NCBI GenBank assembly: GCA_021531385.1
Contig: JAFBIR010000003.1
Coordinates: 185,935-249,934, forward strand
DNA: 64,000 bases
Reading direction: 5' to 3'
Origin: Parabacteroides distasonis
GTDB taxonomy: Bacteria > Bacteroidota > Bacteroidia > Bacteroidales > Tannerellaceae
Below, piece by piece: positions 25,048-35,300 of this stretch. How positions within the stretch are numbered: position 1 is the stretch's first letter; every line of letters starts with the position of its first letter. Below the pieces are notes generated by a model. The model saw only the letters and a program-made list of their open reading frames with translations. It had not been told where the DNA came from and did not search any database. Both the position numbers and the translations under genes were made by a program.

Positions 25048-26007
25048 TTATTGATTCGACAAATGTAGAAATATTTCCATCACCTCCTGATCACTCCAAC
25101 ACACTTGTTCATACACATCTTGCAGGAGTGCCGGATTGATCTTCTCAAAATCCTCCGCTAAAGGAGTAATGAAAAGGCCACCAATATCTGCCGCACCAGG
25201 GCTGGAAAGCAAATGATCGGCTCCCTCCGCCTCATACTGCCAAGGCCGATGGCGCTTGCGAGGGATCAACGCCAAGATCCACTCCTCCTCACGATACCAA
25301 CCGAACAGGTTCATCATCGGTTCTGCCTCCCCCTCCGGCACGGGTAGCAGATCATACACACGTAGGAAAAGCGCCTTCATCTCCTCCTTGGTTTTCGCTT
25401 TCAAGATAAAGCCATTGCGCAGATAATGATGCAACAAGATCACTGTGCCCTCCGCAGAAACGTAGCGAGGGGCAGACAGCTCCTGCTCCTTGGCCATCAC
25501 CTCCTTATCCAACGGCATCAGACCCAAAGTGACCGCCTGGAAATGGGTATGATCCGGTGCGGAAGCCCCACAGCGAGGCCCATTATAGAACAACGTAAAC
25601 CGATCCAAGCTACGCACCACCTCCAAGAAATCATCCAACTGAGGCACGATCAACTGAGGGGTATGCGCTAACGAGGGAATCGTGAAATGCTCCGGGAAAA
25701 TCGGGAAGGGATTGCAGAGCACTTGATAACGCTCCCCGAAAGGCAGACGCAACTGTTCCTCCGGCAGGTGGTTCGGACAAAGGAAGCATTTGCGTGCCTT
25801 GATCGACTTCTCATCTACCTTCGCACCTGATGAGACAATGCGAGCGGGATTGAACTGTACCTTCACTTTCAACCCGTTCCACTCGAACTGCTTCAAATGC
25901 ACCGCTTCCAATGCCTTGAAATTTTGCGCCACCAAAGGCCAAACACCTAACTGCTGACGCAACAACGCACTCGCCTCCGCAGAAGTGACTTTATGCTTCT
26001 CCTCCAT
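25048..26007 (-). CDS. DUF4922 protein, HIT/galactose-phosphorylase-like
   Basis: 319 residues. ARKCFLCPNHLPEEQ and the central GPRCGASAPDHTHFQAV resemble the nucleotide-binding and histidine motifs of the HIT/GalT superfamily (Ap4A or GDP-sugar phosphorylases), with HTHFQ in place of HxHxH. The start overlaps the end of the glycosyltransferase gene by 17 bases, implying coupling. A role in nucleotide-sugar turnover is suggested by the fold and the neighbouring glycosyltransferase, but the substrate is not known. Confidence 0.8.
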   Translation of the reverse strand: MEEKHKVTSAEASALLRQQLGVWPLVAQNFKALEAVHLKQFEWNGLKVKVQFNPARIVSSGAKVDEKSIKARKCFLCPNHLPEEQLRLPFGERYQVLCNPFPIFPEHFTIPSLAHTPQLIVPQLDDFLEVVRSLDRFTLFYNGPRCGASAPDHTHFQAVTLGLMPLDKEVMAKEQELSAPRYVSAEGTVILLHHYLRNGFILKAKTKEEMKALFLRVYDLLPVPEGEAEPMMNLFGWYREEEWILALIPRKRHRPWQYEAEGADHLLSSPGAADIGGLFITPLAEDFEKINPALLQDVYEQVCWSDQEVMEIFLHLSNQ

Positions 26008-27466
26008 GCTGCTTATTCATGTTAATGCGGGCTTCCAATTCCCACGTACGGATCTTGTCTTTATACAGATTGTGCTGATTCATCTTGACGACATCTAAGG
26101 AGGCATCCGAATTATCCTCCCAACGACGACAGAGATAAAGCACATCATAGATACGCCCAATCTGGTAGTGACGGCTCATGCGCAATCCCAAGGCATAATC
26201 CTCCCCATAGCTGGTGTTCGGCAGGTTCACTTGTCGCAACAACGGTGTATAGAAGGCTCTGGGAGCGCCCAAGCCATTGATGCGAAGGGCATTATTCCGG
26301 CCATTCTCGGGTGTCCATTCCTTATGATCGATGATACCCGGCTGAATCATCTCCATCTGGAAATTGGTCATCATGTAAGTGCCCACCACCATTGCGCATT
26401 GTTGCTCATAGAAGGCCTCCACCACCTTACGCAACGTATCGGCATCGCTATACACATCGTCGCTATCCAACTGCACCACAAAACGGCCACAAGCCGGATG
26501 ATGCACACCCAAGTTCCAACAGCCACCGATACCTAAATCATCCCGCTCAGGAATCAAATGAATGATCCGTTTATCCTCCTGCGCCAACGCTGCGACCCGC
26601 TCCGTCGTGCCATCGGTAGAATGGTTGTCGATCACAATGATGTTGAAGGGGAAGGCGCACTGCTGCTTCAACACAGAGCGAATGGCATCCTCAATGGTTC
26701 GCACCCGATTACGCACCGGGATAATCACACTGGCCTCTACCTCGAAAGCCTCCTCCGAGAAGGCGATCGGCTCAAAAACAGGTGCCAAATAGGCACCGAT
26801 ACGCTTCAAATGAGCGGTGCAAGCCGCCTCCATCTCCACCTGTACCGCACGATTGCGGGGATCCACATAGTCAAACTGTTTCTCGCCCGATTTGCGCAGG
26901 TCATGCTCTACCTCCGTATAAAGGAACTCGCTCACATGCGTCAACGCACCTAAACAAGAGACACGCAGTCGCAGATCGTAAAGTGCCGCAAAGCGATACT
27001 CCTCCGTCATCTCCTCCACCGCCTGGCGCAGCAGATCCGAACGATACAACAGCAACGAGCCGAAATCGAAATCATCCCGCAAGCTACCCTTTTGGTAGTC
27101 AATGACCGGATGAGGGGTGCGCTCTCCCGCTTTGAGGGCGTAGTAGTCGGCATACAACATACCCGACTGCGTATCGTCGGCCAACATGATGAAACGTTCC
27201 AAAGCGAACAAGCCCAACGCTAACGCATCCGTCTTCGTATATAATAAGGTATAGTCGCTCTCCGCTCTTTGGGCAATCGCTTTCATCGCGGAGGTGCAAT
27301 TCATACGGTCCGCCCAAATAATCTCCGCCCCAGGCAACTCCTCCACCTCCGGATCACGGGTAATCACATAAATCGCTCCCACAAGTGGAGAAGCGGAAAG
27401 CTGCTGAATGGTTTGGCGAACCGCATCCGCCGTTCCATAGGGAATAAAACAAGTAATTCTTTTCAT
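25991..27466 (-). CDS. glycosyltransferase family 2, tandem GT-A-like domains
   Basis: 491 residues. The C-terminal part (about 245-480) is a standard GT2 domain: ASVIIPVRNRVRTIEDAIRS, IIVIDNHSTDGT, and the metal-binding VQLDSDDVYSD, with an acceptor-side GEDYALGLRMSRHY. Residues 1-220 look like a second, degenerate GT-A half (CFIPYGTADAVRQTIQQL, YTLLYTKTD) lacking an obvious DxD. No membrane segment is seen. It probably glycosylates a cell-surface lipid or protein; its position in an operon with lpxK suggests envelope work. Confidence 0.85.
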   Translation of the reverse strand: MKRITCFIPYGTADAVRQTIQQLSASPLVGAIYVITRDPEVEELPGAEIIWADRMNCTSAMKAIAQRAESDYTLLYTKTDALALGLFALERFIMLADDTQSGMLYADYYALKAGERTPHPVIDYQKGSLRDDFDFGSLLLYRSDLLRQAVEEMTEEYRFAALYDLRLRVSCLGALTHVSEFLYTEVEHDLRKSGEKQFDYVDPRNRAVQVEMEAACTAHLKRIGAYLAPVFEPIAFSEEAFEVEASVIIPVRNRVRTIEDAIRSVLKQQCAFPFNIIVIDNHSTDGTTERVAALAQEDKRIIHLIPERDDLGIGGCWNLGVHHPACGRFVVQLDSDDVYSDADTLRKVVEAFYEQQCAMVVGTYMMTNFQMEMIQPGIIDHKEWTPENGRNNALRINGLGAPRAFYTPLLRQVNLPNTSYGEDYALGLRMSRHYQIGRIYDVLYLCRRWEDNSDASLDVVKMNQHNLYKDKIRTWELEARINMNKQHGGEA

Positions 27467-27492
27467 TTATCGTCAATAATTATGATTCATGT

Positions 27493-30381
27493 TTAGGGAA
27501 GGATCGCCTGTAGGATGGCTTGCATCAGCCGGGAACGCTCCTCTTCCGTCTGCAACGTCTCCAACGGAAAGCCTAACGCACAGGTATGCGCCGACCGCGC
27601 ACCGGCCACGATCCGATTCTCCGTATAGCGCAAGAAGGGAACCGCCTCGTCTCGTGAAGGCGCTAACCCATCCACCGCCTCCACCGCATAGCAATCGGCA
27701 TTGGGTTGCATCCGGAAGTTCAATTCCCCTAACGATGCCTGCCCTCGCAAAGGATAGGCACTGACACGTCCCGTACGGGCGGCTTGCGCAGTGGCCAACT
27801 TCACCGGCAATAGCTTCCGAACGAGGGAACGCAGCGACTCCGAACGCTCAACATCCGAAAGCCAACGGGATCCGGAAACCAACAAGGCCTTCTCCCCCTG
27901 TGCGAAGGAGGCCACCGCCTTCCATAGTGTCGTATCGGCATCCGCCAACCGCTGCTTCCCGAAAAGCAGATCCATCATCGCATAATCCTCCGTCTGGACA
28001 CGACCGTTCAATAAGGCTTGCGCTCCACAAGAGGCATAAGAATAACCGGCTTGTGCCAATGCTTGTCCATGCACATAGGGATAATCGAACCGATTTCCGG
28101 CAATCACTTTCCCCGCATAGTCGTTGAATGAATCGCCATGTCCATTGCGATCATTGGAGATCCATTCCGCCGAACGTCGAAACTCATTTTGTGCCCCGAT
28201 AAAGGCAAAATCATTCAGGTAAGGCACACCGCCATCCTGGGTATAGAGGAAGCCCGCCAAACTATCTGAGGCTTGCGTCATCACCATCGGGCCATCCACC
28301 CGATCGAAAGCGTTCACGATCAGTATAGGTTGCTTGGATCGCTCCCGCTCCGCACGATAGGCACTCAACACCTCCGAAGGGAAACTAATGCCACCCTCAT
28401 TCCATGCGGCCACCTTATACCGATAGATCACCCCACGCTCGATGGGCAAAGTCACTTGCTCTCCCTGCACAAGGCGACCGTTATCGAAATCGCCAGTTCC
28501 TTTCGCCGTATAGAGCACATAGGCCTTCGGCTTAGCGGTTGGCTCTAACGGATCAGGTGTTGGCTGCCAAGCCAAACGTACCTGGTTCTCTCCCTCGAAG
28601 GTCACGGAAAAGGCCTGTGGAGGCAACGGTTGCACCACCGCCTCCTGCCGGTTTTGTGCGGCGACATGGCGCAACATACCTTTATATATAGCACGGCTCA
28701 CCACAAAGCGGAACTTCGGATCCAATCCGTAACACATATCCGCAAAATTCTGGTGAGAGAGCAATTCCAACAGCATCGTGGGAACCTCAGCCACTCTCGC
28801 CTCGATATAGGATTGATTCCACATGCCTCGGCGACTCCATGCCGGATTAAATGTCGCCTGAATATCCGACACGATCTGGGATTGGATGCGATCGGTCAAA
28901 TCTCGTGCCACCCAACGGCTCTGTCCATTGGCGTAACGAGCCCCATTCGCTTGCGTATAATAAATGCCTAACGTGCCCACAATAGAATCATCCGGTGTGA
29001 TGCCCGCATCGGTATGGAAAGCGAAACTTAAATCAACCGGGATATGTGCCGCCTCTCGCAACCAGTTCACCCAGCGAGGACGTGCGAAAATGTCATCTCG
29101 ATAGTCATCGGTAAAGGCAGTGGAAGAATACACCGAATCCGGCATTCCCGCCCATTGCAGCCAATAACGAGCCGCCTCCGTGAAGCGGGGGAATCCACTG
29201 GCTTCCGCCTCCACGGTCGAGCCCTCCAACGGTGCCCGTGCGATCGATCCATAGCCGCCCCCAAAGCGAACGGCATCCGCCGTGATCAGCTTACCCGCCT
29301 TCTCCGAGCGGTTGGTCAGGCATACGCCCTCCTCCGCATCGCCTCGAAAATAATAATGACCTAAATAGATCCAGGTGCCCCCTCCCATCGTCTGGTTGAC
29401 CGCTATCGAGGTGGTTTCTCCGGCATGATAAATGGTATAGTGCGCCTGCTCCGTACTGTTGGGCAAAGAACGATAAGCCACATAAACGGCATAACGGCCC
29501 GGTTGCTTGATCTGAGGCATCCAACGAGCCACACTCTCCTGCTCCCCCTTAATGGTCACGGTTTGTCGGAAACCGCCCTGCGTGAAGGGATTCTCCCCGT
29601 CTCTCAACGCCTGCTGCGGAAGCGCATAACCGGCACTGCCGCCATCTCGCCAAGGCTTCTCTCCCTGCTGCTCCTCATAGCGTCCCTCACCCGAGGCACC
29701 CTCTCGATCGACGATCACCTCCTCCGTTTGCGTGTCTCGCTCACGGGGCAAGAACACCTGCGCACCGGCATTCTCCAACATCGGCATCAAAAAGGGAACC
29801 ACATAACTATGGGTATAAAGATCCTCCACCGTGCCAAACATACGTGCGCGCTGCCATTCCCAACGCTGTCCCTTTTGGGTATAATACAAACCATGGCTCG
29901 ACCAAACCGTAATGTAACGATCCTGCAAACCCTTTTCTATGGTATAAGGGCGAGAAAGTGGCGTGATCAAACCGGGACGCACCACCTTCTGCGCAAAACG
30001 GCGTTTTTTATCCACATTCTTCTGCTTGGCATACGCAGGGATCAACTCCTCGACGGGGGTTCCACGGGTCACTAAGGTAAGGCGACGGGCATCAGGGAAC
30101 AGGGGCCGTAACGTGTCATACAAGGCTTCCACCATTTGTGGGCGAAACGGGATGTCTTCCAATGCCTCATTCACCTCGATGCGCACCGTACGCTTCGCCT
30201 CCGTCAGCGAAACCACCCGTATGGATCGTATCTGCGCATAAGGCTTTGCAAACTGTTGAATACGTGAAGCGATCTCTACTTTCAGATCCTCTTTTTCTAC
30301 ACCAGAAGCTGCTCCAGCCACACAGAGAAGCATACATCCCAGCAACCACTGTTTCCAAAATTTGATACTACTACCTTTCAT
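27493..30381 (-). CDS. secreted golvesin-domain protein with amidase-like and fibronectin-like regions
   Basis: 962 residues with a signal peptide (about 1-27). Residues about 130-240 and 430-560 resemble a split N-acetylmuramoyl-L-alanine amidase fold (VWSSHGLYYTQKGQRWEWQ; HIPVDLSFAFHTDAG, then LGIYYTQANG). Between them lies a golvesin C-terminal-like beta domain (PGRYAVYVAYRSLPNSTEQA). A fibronectin-III-like segment follows (about 620-720, VTFEGENQVRLAWQPTPDP), and the end is alpha/beta (LIVNAFDRVDGP). Homologues are often annotated xanthan lyase, a name I would not trust. It may process or bind peptidoglycan or a surface polysaccharide. First gene of the operon ending with thiL. Confidence 0.75.
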   Translation of the reverse strand: MKGSSIKFWKQWLLGCMLLCVAGAASGVEKEDLKVEIASRIQQFAKPYAQIRSIRVVSLTEAKRTVRIEVNEALEDIPFRPQMVEALYDTLRPLFPDARRLTLVTRGTPVEELIPAYAKQKNVDKKRRFAQKVVRPGLITPLSRPYTIEKGLQDRYITVWSSHGLYYTQKGQRWEWQRARMFGTVEDLYTHSYVVPFLMPMLENAGAQVFLPRERDTQTEEVIVDREGASGEGRYEEQQGEKPWRDGGSAGYALPQQALRDGENPFTQGGFRQTVTIKGEQESVARWMPQIKQPGRYAVYVAYRSLPNSTEQAHYTIYHAGETTSIAVNQTMGGGTWIYLGHYYFRGDAEEGVCLTNRSEKAGKLITADAVRFGGGYGSIARAPLEGSTVEAEASGFPRFTEAARYWLQWAGMPDSVYSSTAFTDDYRDDIFARPRWVNWLREAAHIPVDLSFAFHTDAGITPDDSIVGTLGIYYTQANGARYANGQSRWVARDLTDRIQSQIVSDIQATFNPAWSRRGMWNQSYIEARVAEVPTMLLELLSHQNFADMCYGLDPKFRFVVSRAIYKGMLRHVAAQNRQEAVVQPLPPQAFSVTFEGENQVRLAWQPTPDPLEPTAKPKAYVLYTAKGTGDFDNGRLVQGEQVTLPIERGVIYRYKVAAWNEGGISFPSEVLSAYRAERERSKQPILIVNAFDRVDGPMVMTQASDSLAGFLYTQDGGVPYLNDFAFIGAQNEFRRSAEWISNDRNGHGDSFNDYAGKVIAGNRFDYPYVHGQALAQAGYSYASCGAQALLNGRVQTEDYAMMDLLFGKQRLADADTTLWKAVASFAQGEKALLVSGSRWLSDVERSESLRSLVRKLLPVKLATAQAARTGRVSAYPLRGQASLGELNFRMQPNADCYAVEAVDGLAPSRDEAVPFLRYTENRIVAGARSAHTCALGFPLETLQTEEERSRLMQAILQAILP

Positions 30382-30434
30382 GCTATTCTACCCCTTGAAA
30401 CGTTTTCATCGGTTTCCTTTCACCACCGACCCTG

Positions 30435-30442
30435 CAAAAGTA
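30435..30442 (-). promoter_or_regulatory. -7 box for the envelope operon
   Basis: Minus strand reads TACTTTTG, an exact TAnnTTTG match, in the 69-base gap between the sigma factor gene and the golvesin gene. Confidence 0.5.
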
Positions 30443-30450
30443 GCTATTAT

Positions 30451-31032
30451 CTATTTCATTGCAAAGAGAAGGAGAAAGAGAGGCAGGTATTCCTTTAGTT
30501 CGGTCTGCAACAAAGCGATCGCCTTATCCCGGTAACGTTCCACCGTACGTGTAGAAACACCCATCTGTTGGGCCACCTCCTCTAAGCTCTTCCCCTCCAT
30601 GCGGTTCAGTTCGAAGGCCAACCGATACTCAGGTGGCAGCAGGGCAAGTGCCTGCGCCAACTGCTCTTCCAATTCCCGAAGCTGAATCAGTCGGTCACCC
30701 TCCTCATCATCCGGCTGATCGAACAGTGATTCCTCAAAAGGCTGCTGTGTCTCCTGCCGACGCAAGTAATTGAGGCAAAGATTGCGCACGCTGGTCAGCA
30801 GGTAATTTTGGGCAGAGCTCGTCACGGTAATCTGTTTGCGTTTATCCCACAAACGGAAGAACACCTCCTGCACGATGTCTTCCCGAGTCTCCCGGTCATC
30901 AATGAAACGTTTAGCGAAGAGGCACAGGGACGGATAGTAATGCTCGAAGAGGTAACGAAAAGCCACCTTATCGTCATGCAGCGTAATACTCCGCAGCATA
31001 AAATCAATCTGTTCAGATTCCGTGTTCCTCAT
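30451..31032 (-). CDS. ECF-type RNA polymerase sigma factor
   Basis: 193 residues. Region 2 is FRYLFEHYYPSLCLFAKRF followed by DIVQEVFFRLWDKR; region 4 is LALLPPEYRLAFELNRMEGK, then EEVAQQMGVSTRTVERY. It is divergent from a FecR-type anti-sigma gene 168 bases away, the standard trans-envelope arrangement: the SusC STN domain signals through FecR to release this sigma, which then transcribes the SusC operon. No exact TAnnTTTG box was found in the divergent gap. Confidence 0.93.
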   Translation of the reverse strand: MRNTESEQIDFMLRSITLHDDKVAFRYLFEHYYPSLCLFAKRFIDDRETREDIVQEVFFRLWDKRKQITVTSSAQNYLLTSVRNLCLNYLRRQETQQPFEESLFDQPDDEEGDRLIQLRELEEQLAQALALLPPEYRLAFELNRMEGKSLEEVAQQMGVSTRTVERYRDKAIALLQTELKEYLPLFLLLFAMK

Positions 31033-31200
31033 CTTGCATTAGTCGTTTTATGTGTTTGGATGACCATTCACCCTCGCAAAGGAACAAATTATCCCTTAAA
31101 AATCCAATATTTTCAGAAAAATCGTTTTCCCTACGAAAAAAGTATGAAATAGTTGTCGTGTTTTGTTTCTTTGTGTGTCTATAAACCAAACGGACATCAC

Positions 31201-32130
31201 ATGACAACGGAAACAGACGACATAAAGAAACTGTGGAACCGAGCCAAGGCACTCGATGAGGCCATCCAAGAGTACCGCTCGATCGACACCGAGCGGGCTT
31301 GGCAACAAACCTGGCAATGTTGCCAACGCAGCCAGCGGAGAGGATTCACCTTCTACCTCCTGCGCATCGCTGCCATCCTGATCCTTCCCCTGCTGATTTC
31401 CACGATCACGTTTGCCTATCTATATATAAACGACAATCGGCAGCCGCAAGCCATCGCCTACTTAGAGGCCACCTCCGCTCCCGGCATCGTCACACAGATC
31501 ACCCTGCCCGACAGCTCGAAGGTTTGGCTCAACAGCGGAAGCCGTTTGCGCTATCCCTCCCGTTTCGTAGGCATGGAGCGCAACGTCACCCTCCAAGGCG
31601 AAGGTTATTTTGAGGTACAATCCGACCGACAGCACCCTTTCTATGTCGCCACCACCGATGGACTGCGCGTGATGGCACACGGCACGAAATTCAATGTCAA
31701 TGCGTATGCCGACGACGAGTTCATCGAGGCCACCTTGGAGCAGGGAGCCGTGGACATCCTGATCGGTCATCGGCGTGAGACCTTATCCCCCGGAGAACAA
31801 GCCATCTTCAATAAAGAGGCCTTAAGCATGGAGATCCAACAGGCACAAGTGGATGTCGAGACGGCTTGGCGAGAGGGTAAGCTGATCTTCCGCAATGCTA
31901 CGATGAAGGAGATCACGAAACAACTCGCCCGTCGCTACAATGTCGATATCAACCTGCATGACGAGAGCCAGACACCGCAACGCTTCCGAGCCACCTTCAC
32001 CAACGAGAGCCTCCCGCAGATCTTGGATTACCTGCGGATGAGTGCCCCCATCCGTTGGTCAGCTACAACGGTCAAACAGCAAACCGATAACACTTTCAGC
32101 CGTCAGCATTACGACGTTTGGGTCAAATAA
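31201..32130 (+). CDS. FecR-family anti-sigma factor / signal transducer
   Basis: 309 residues from the ATG at 31201; the frame is open 16 codons further but has no good start. A short cytoplasmic N-terminus precedes one membrane helix (IAAILILPLLISTITFAYLYI, about 65-85). The periplasmic FecR domain (TQITLPDSSKVWLNSGSRLRYP; EGYFEVQSDRQHPFYVAT) and a C-terminal DUF4974-like segment (NATMKEITKQLARRYNVDI) follow. It holds the divergently encoded ECF sigma inactive until contacted by the STN domain of the SusC encoded 208 bases downstream. Confidence 0.93.
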   Translation: MTTETDDIKKLWNRAKALDEAIQEYRSIDTERAWQQTWQCCQRSQRRGFTFYLLRIAAILILPLLISTITFAYLYINDNRQPQAIAYLEATSAPGIVTQITLPDSSKVWLNSGSRLRYPSRFVGMERNVTLQGEGYFEVQSDRQHPFYVATTDGLRVMAHGTKFNVNAYADDEFIEATLEQGAVDILIGHRRETLSPGEQAIFNKEALSMEIQQAQVDVETAWREGKLIFRNATMKEITKQLARRYNVDINLHDESQTPQRFRATFTNESLPQILDYLRMSAPIRWSATTVKQQTDNTFSRQHYDVWVK

Positions 32131-32233
32131 CAAGAGAATACCTAAAATTCACACAATATGTTTCACCTAAATCGAAGAAAGGAGAACACAGCCTATGCAA
32201 CAGAAAAGCTAAGATCGTATCCATGAAAAAAAC

Positions 32234-32290
32234 GAGGCAAGCGTAAGCCCCCCTTACACCTGCCTCACCAAATCAGACAACATTTGTCTG
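32234..32290 (+). promoter_or_regulatory. two hairpins in the leader between fecR and susC
   Basis: First hairpin: GAGGCA/TGCCTC and GTAAG/CTTAC arms separated by a small internal loop (32234-32266). Second: CAGACAA/TTGTCTG with a three-base loop (32274-32290). Neither is followed by a T-run, so they are not classic terminators; they may stabilise mRNA or regulate susC. Confidence 0.4.
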
Positions 32291-32338
32291 GGAGAAAACC
32301 AAACAATTAGTATCTAATTTCAAAATCATTGCAAAGTT

Positions 32339-35300
32339 ATGCAAGAAAAACATTTACGAGGGATGAATGCAGCAATAAATTCATCCCTTTGGCCGAGAAT
32401 GATGCGAACAGGCCTTTGCGCCTTCATGCTGACGGCCATTCAACCGCAATTGAGCAGCCTATACGCTCAAAACGTAACCGTAACGCTCTCCATGCGCAAC
32501 GCAACCGTGGAGCAAGTGTTGGATCAGATCGAGGAAGAGACGGACTACACCTTTGTAGCCTCCGATCGTGCCGTCGATCTCAACCGCAAGGTATCACTCA
32601 ATGTCCAATCCTTGAGTATAGAAGAGACTCTGAAACAACTTTTCGCTGGCACAAACGTCAGCTACAAGATTGTCAACAACCAAATCATCTTATCCAAAGC
32701 GCAGGCCACACAGCAAAGCAAGCGAGTAAAGGGTATCGTAGTCGATAAGAACGGCGAGCCCATCATCGGTGCCAACGTCGTAGTCAAGGGAACCACCAAC
32801 GGAACCATCACGGACATTGATGGTAACTTCTCGTTAGAGGCACCAGGCAACGCACAACTCTCCATCTCCTTCATTGGTTACGAGGCACAAGAGGTCGCCA
32901 TCAACAACCGCAGTCAATTATCCATCACGTTGGGTGAGGATTCCCAAGCCTTGGATGAGGTCTTAGTGGTTGCCTACGGTACGCAAAAGGTGCGTTCGGT
33001 AACGGGTGCAATGGGTAAGTTGGATGCCAAGGAGATGGCCGATATCCCAGTGCCCAATATCGCCAATAAGATGCAGGGTAAATTTGCCGGAGTCTCCATC
33101 ACACAGGCGAATGGAGAGCCGAATGCGGGTATGGCCATTCGTATCCGTGGTGCAGCTTCTATCAATGGCGGTAATGCCCCGCTTATCGTGGTCGATGGTT
33201 TCCCTATCACGACAAACAATGGTACGGGCTTGGAGCAGATCAGTCCGGAGGAGATTGAGAATATCACCATCTTGAAAGATGCGGCATCAGCGGCTTTGTA
33301 TGGATCAAGAGCCGCGAATGGCGTTATCTTGGTGACCACCAAAACAGGAAAAACCGGGAAAACCAGCGTCGATTTCAGTGCCTATCTGGGTGCGGCTCAG
33401 GTTTCCAAGCGTGGCCGTCCAGATGTCATGAACGCACAAGAGTTCGCCCAGTTCAAGAAGGAGTATTATGAGGACGCTGCCAAATATGAGGGCTACACCG
33501 GTGGTGTACCGGAGTGTTACCAGAATCCTTCCGCTGTGCAGGATGGAACGGATTGGTATGATGTCTTGCTACAAACCGCGTTGACACAGAACTATAATTT
33601 AAGTTTGACAGGTGGAACCGACAAGATTCAAAGTGCCGTCAATTTAAACTATAACAACCAAGAGGGTACTATTATCAATACCTATTCTCAACGGTATGCT
33701 GTGCGTGCCAACAATACCTTCCAGGCATCCGAACGTGTGAAATTTGGTTTGAATCTTTCTGGTTCTTACACGAAAGGCCGTGTGACCGGAGGTTTAGGTG
33801 GTGGCCGAAACATCATCGGTTCCTCTTTCTTGATGGATCCACAGCTGAAATATCAAAACGATGATGGCACTTATCCCGTTTCTTTCTCTCAACCGGGTAT
33901 GTTCGCGAATGCCAATTACTATTTGGTACTTCGTGACCGCAATGATAACACCAGCAACATGCGTGGTATTGTCAATGCCTTCAGTGAGATAGGAATCATC
34001 GACAACTTGAAGTATAAGATCAGCTTGAACGCCGATCTTTCAAGCGACAAGAATGACACCTGGGTTCCTTCAGAGGCAAATGGTGGTATGTTTAGTGCGC
34101 CACCTAATCCCGCATGGGGCAACTACTACAACAGCAACACCACGAACTGGTTGATCGAGAACATCTTGACATGGAACAAGACCATTGCCAATGACCATAA
34201 CGTGGATGTGCTGTTAGGTTATACCACCCAGAAATCCACCACGGAATGGAGCCGCATCAATGCCAGTGATTATCCCGATGATGAGGTCTATTGGTTCAAT
34301 GCGGCAACGACAAGGGTCGGCGAAGGCGACAGAGGACAGTGGGCGATGATCTCCTATTTGGGGCGTTTGAACTATGACTTCAAAGAAAGATACCTCTTGT
34401 CTCTCTCTTTCCGTCGGGATGGTTGCTCTCGTTTTGGTTCAGAAGCGAAATTCGCCAATTTCCCCTCTGTATCCGCCGGATGGATCGCTTCCGACGAGGC
34501 TTTCCTGAAAAAGTACGATTGGTTGAGCTATTTAAAGGTGAGAGCCAGCTGGGGTAAAGTAGGTAACTACAACATTGGTAACTACAACCATCTATCTACC
34601 ATCGGTACGTCTAATTATGTATTCAATGGAAGTATCGCTCCTGGACGTGCACAGCAACGTATCGGCAACTCCAATCTGACCTGGGAAACGACTGAGTCCT
34701 ACGATGGTGGAATTGATTTGGGATTGTTCAATGATCGTTTGTTCATTGTCTATGATTACTACCGTAAGACAACCGATGGATTGCTGTATCAGATTGAAAT
34801 CCCCTACTCTTCCGGTTTCGGCAACATCCAATCCAACATTGGCGAATTCCGTTTCTGGGGTCATGAGTTGAATATCGAGACCAAGAACATGGTCGGTGCG
34901 TTCAAGTGGAATACCAGCGTAAACCTCTCTTTCAACAAGAATAAGGCGATCAAATTGGGAACAAACAATACGCATATTGGTGGAAACGAAAACCAAATGG
35001 ATTATAACCGTACAGCGGTCGGTATGCCTTTGGGTATGTTCTATGGCTATGTCTATGACGGTGTCTTCATGACGCAGGCAGAATATGAAGCAGGCCCGAA
35101 GCACGCCTCCTCTGCGGTAGGAACTGTACGTATGAAGGATCTGAATGGGGATGGTATTATTGATTTCAGCGACCGTACCTATATCGGTAATCCCAACCCG
35201 AAATGCATCTATGGTATTACAAACACCTTCTCTTGGAAGAATTTTGATGCCAGTGTCGTATTAACGGGTTCGCTCGGTGGTGATATCATCGATGGTACTT

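Noticed and set aside
29425..30075. Plus-strand open frame of 216 codons
   Set aside because: Antisense to the golvesin-domain gene; low-complexity Leu/His/Arg composition of a shadow frame.
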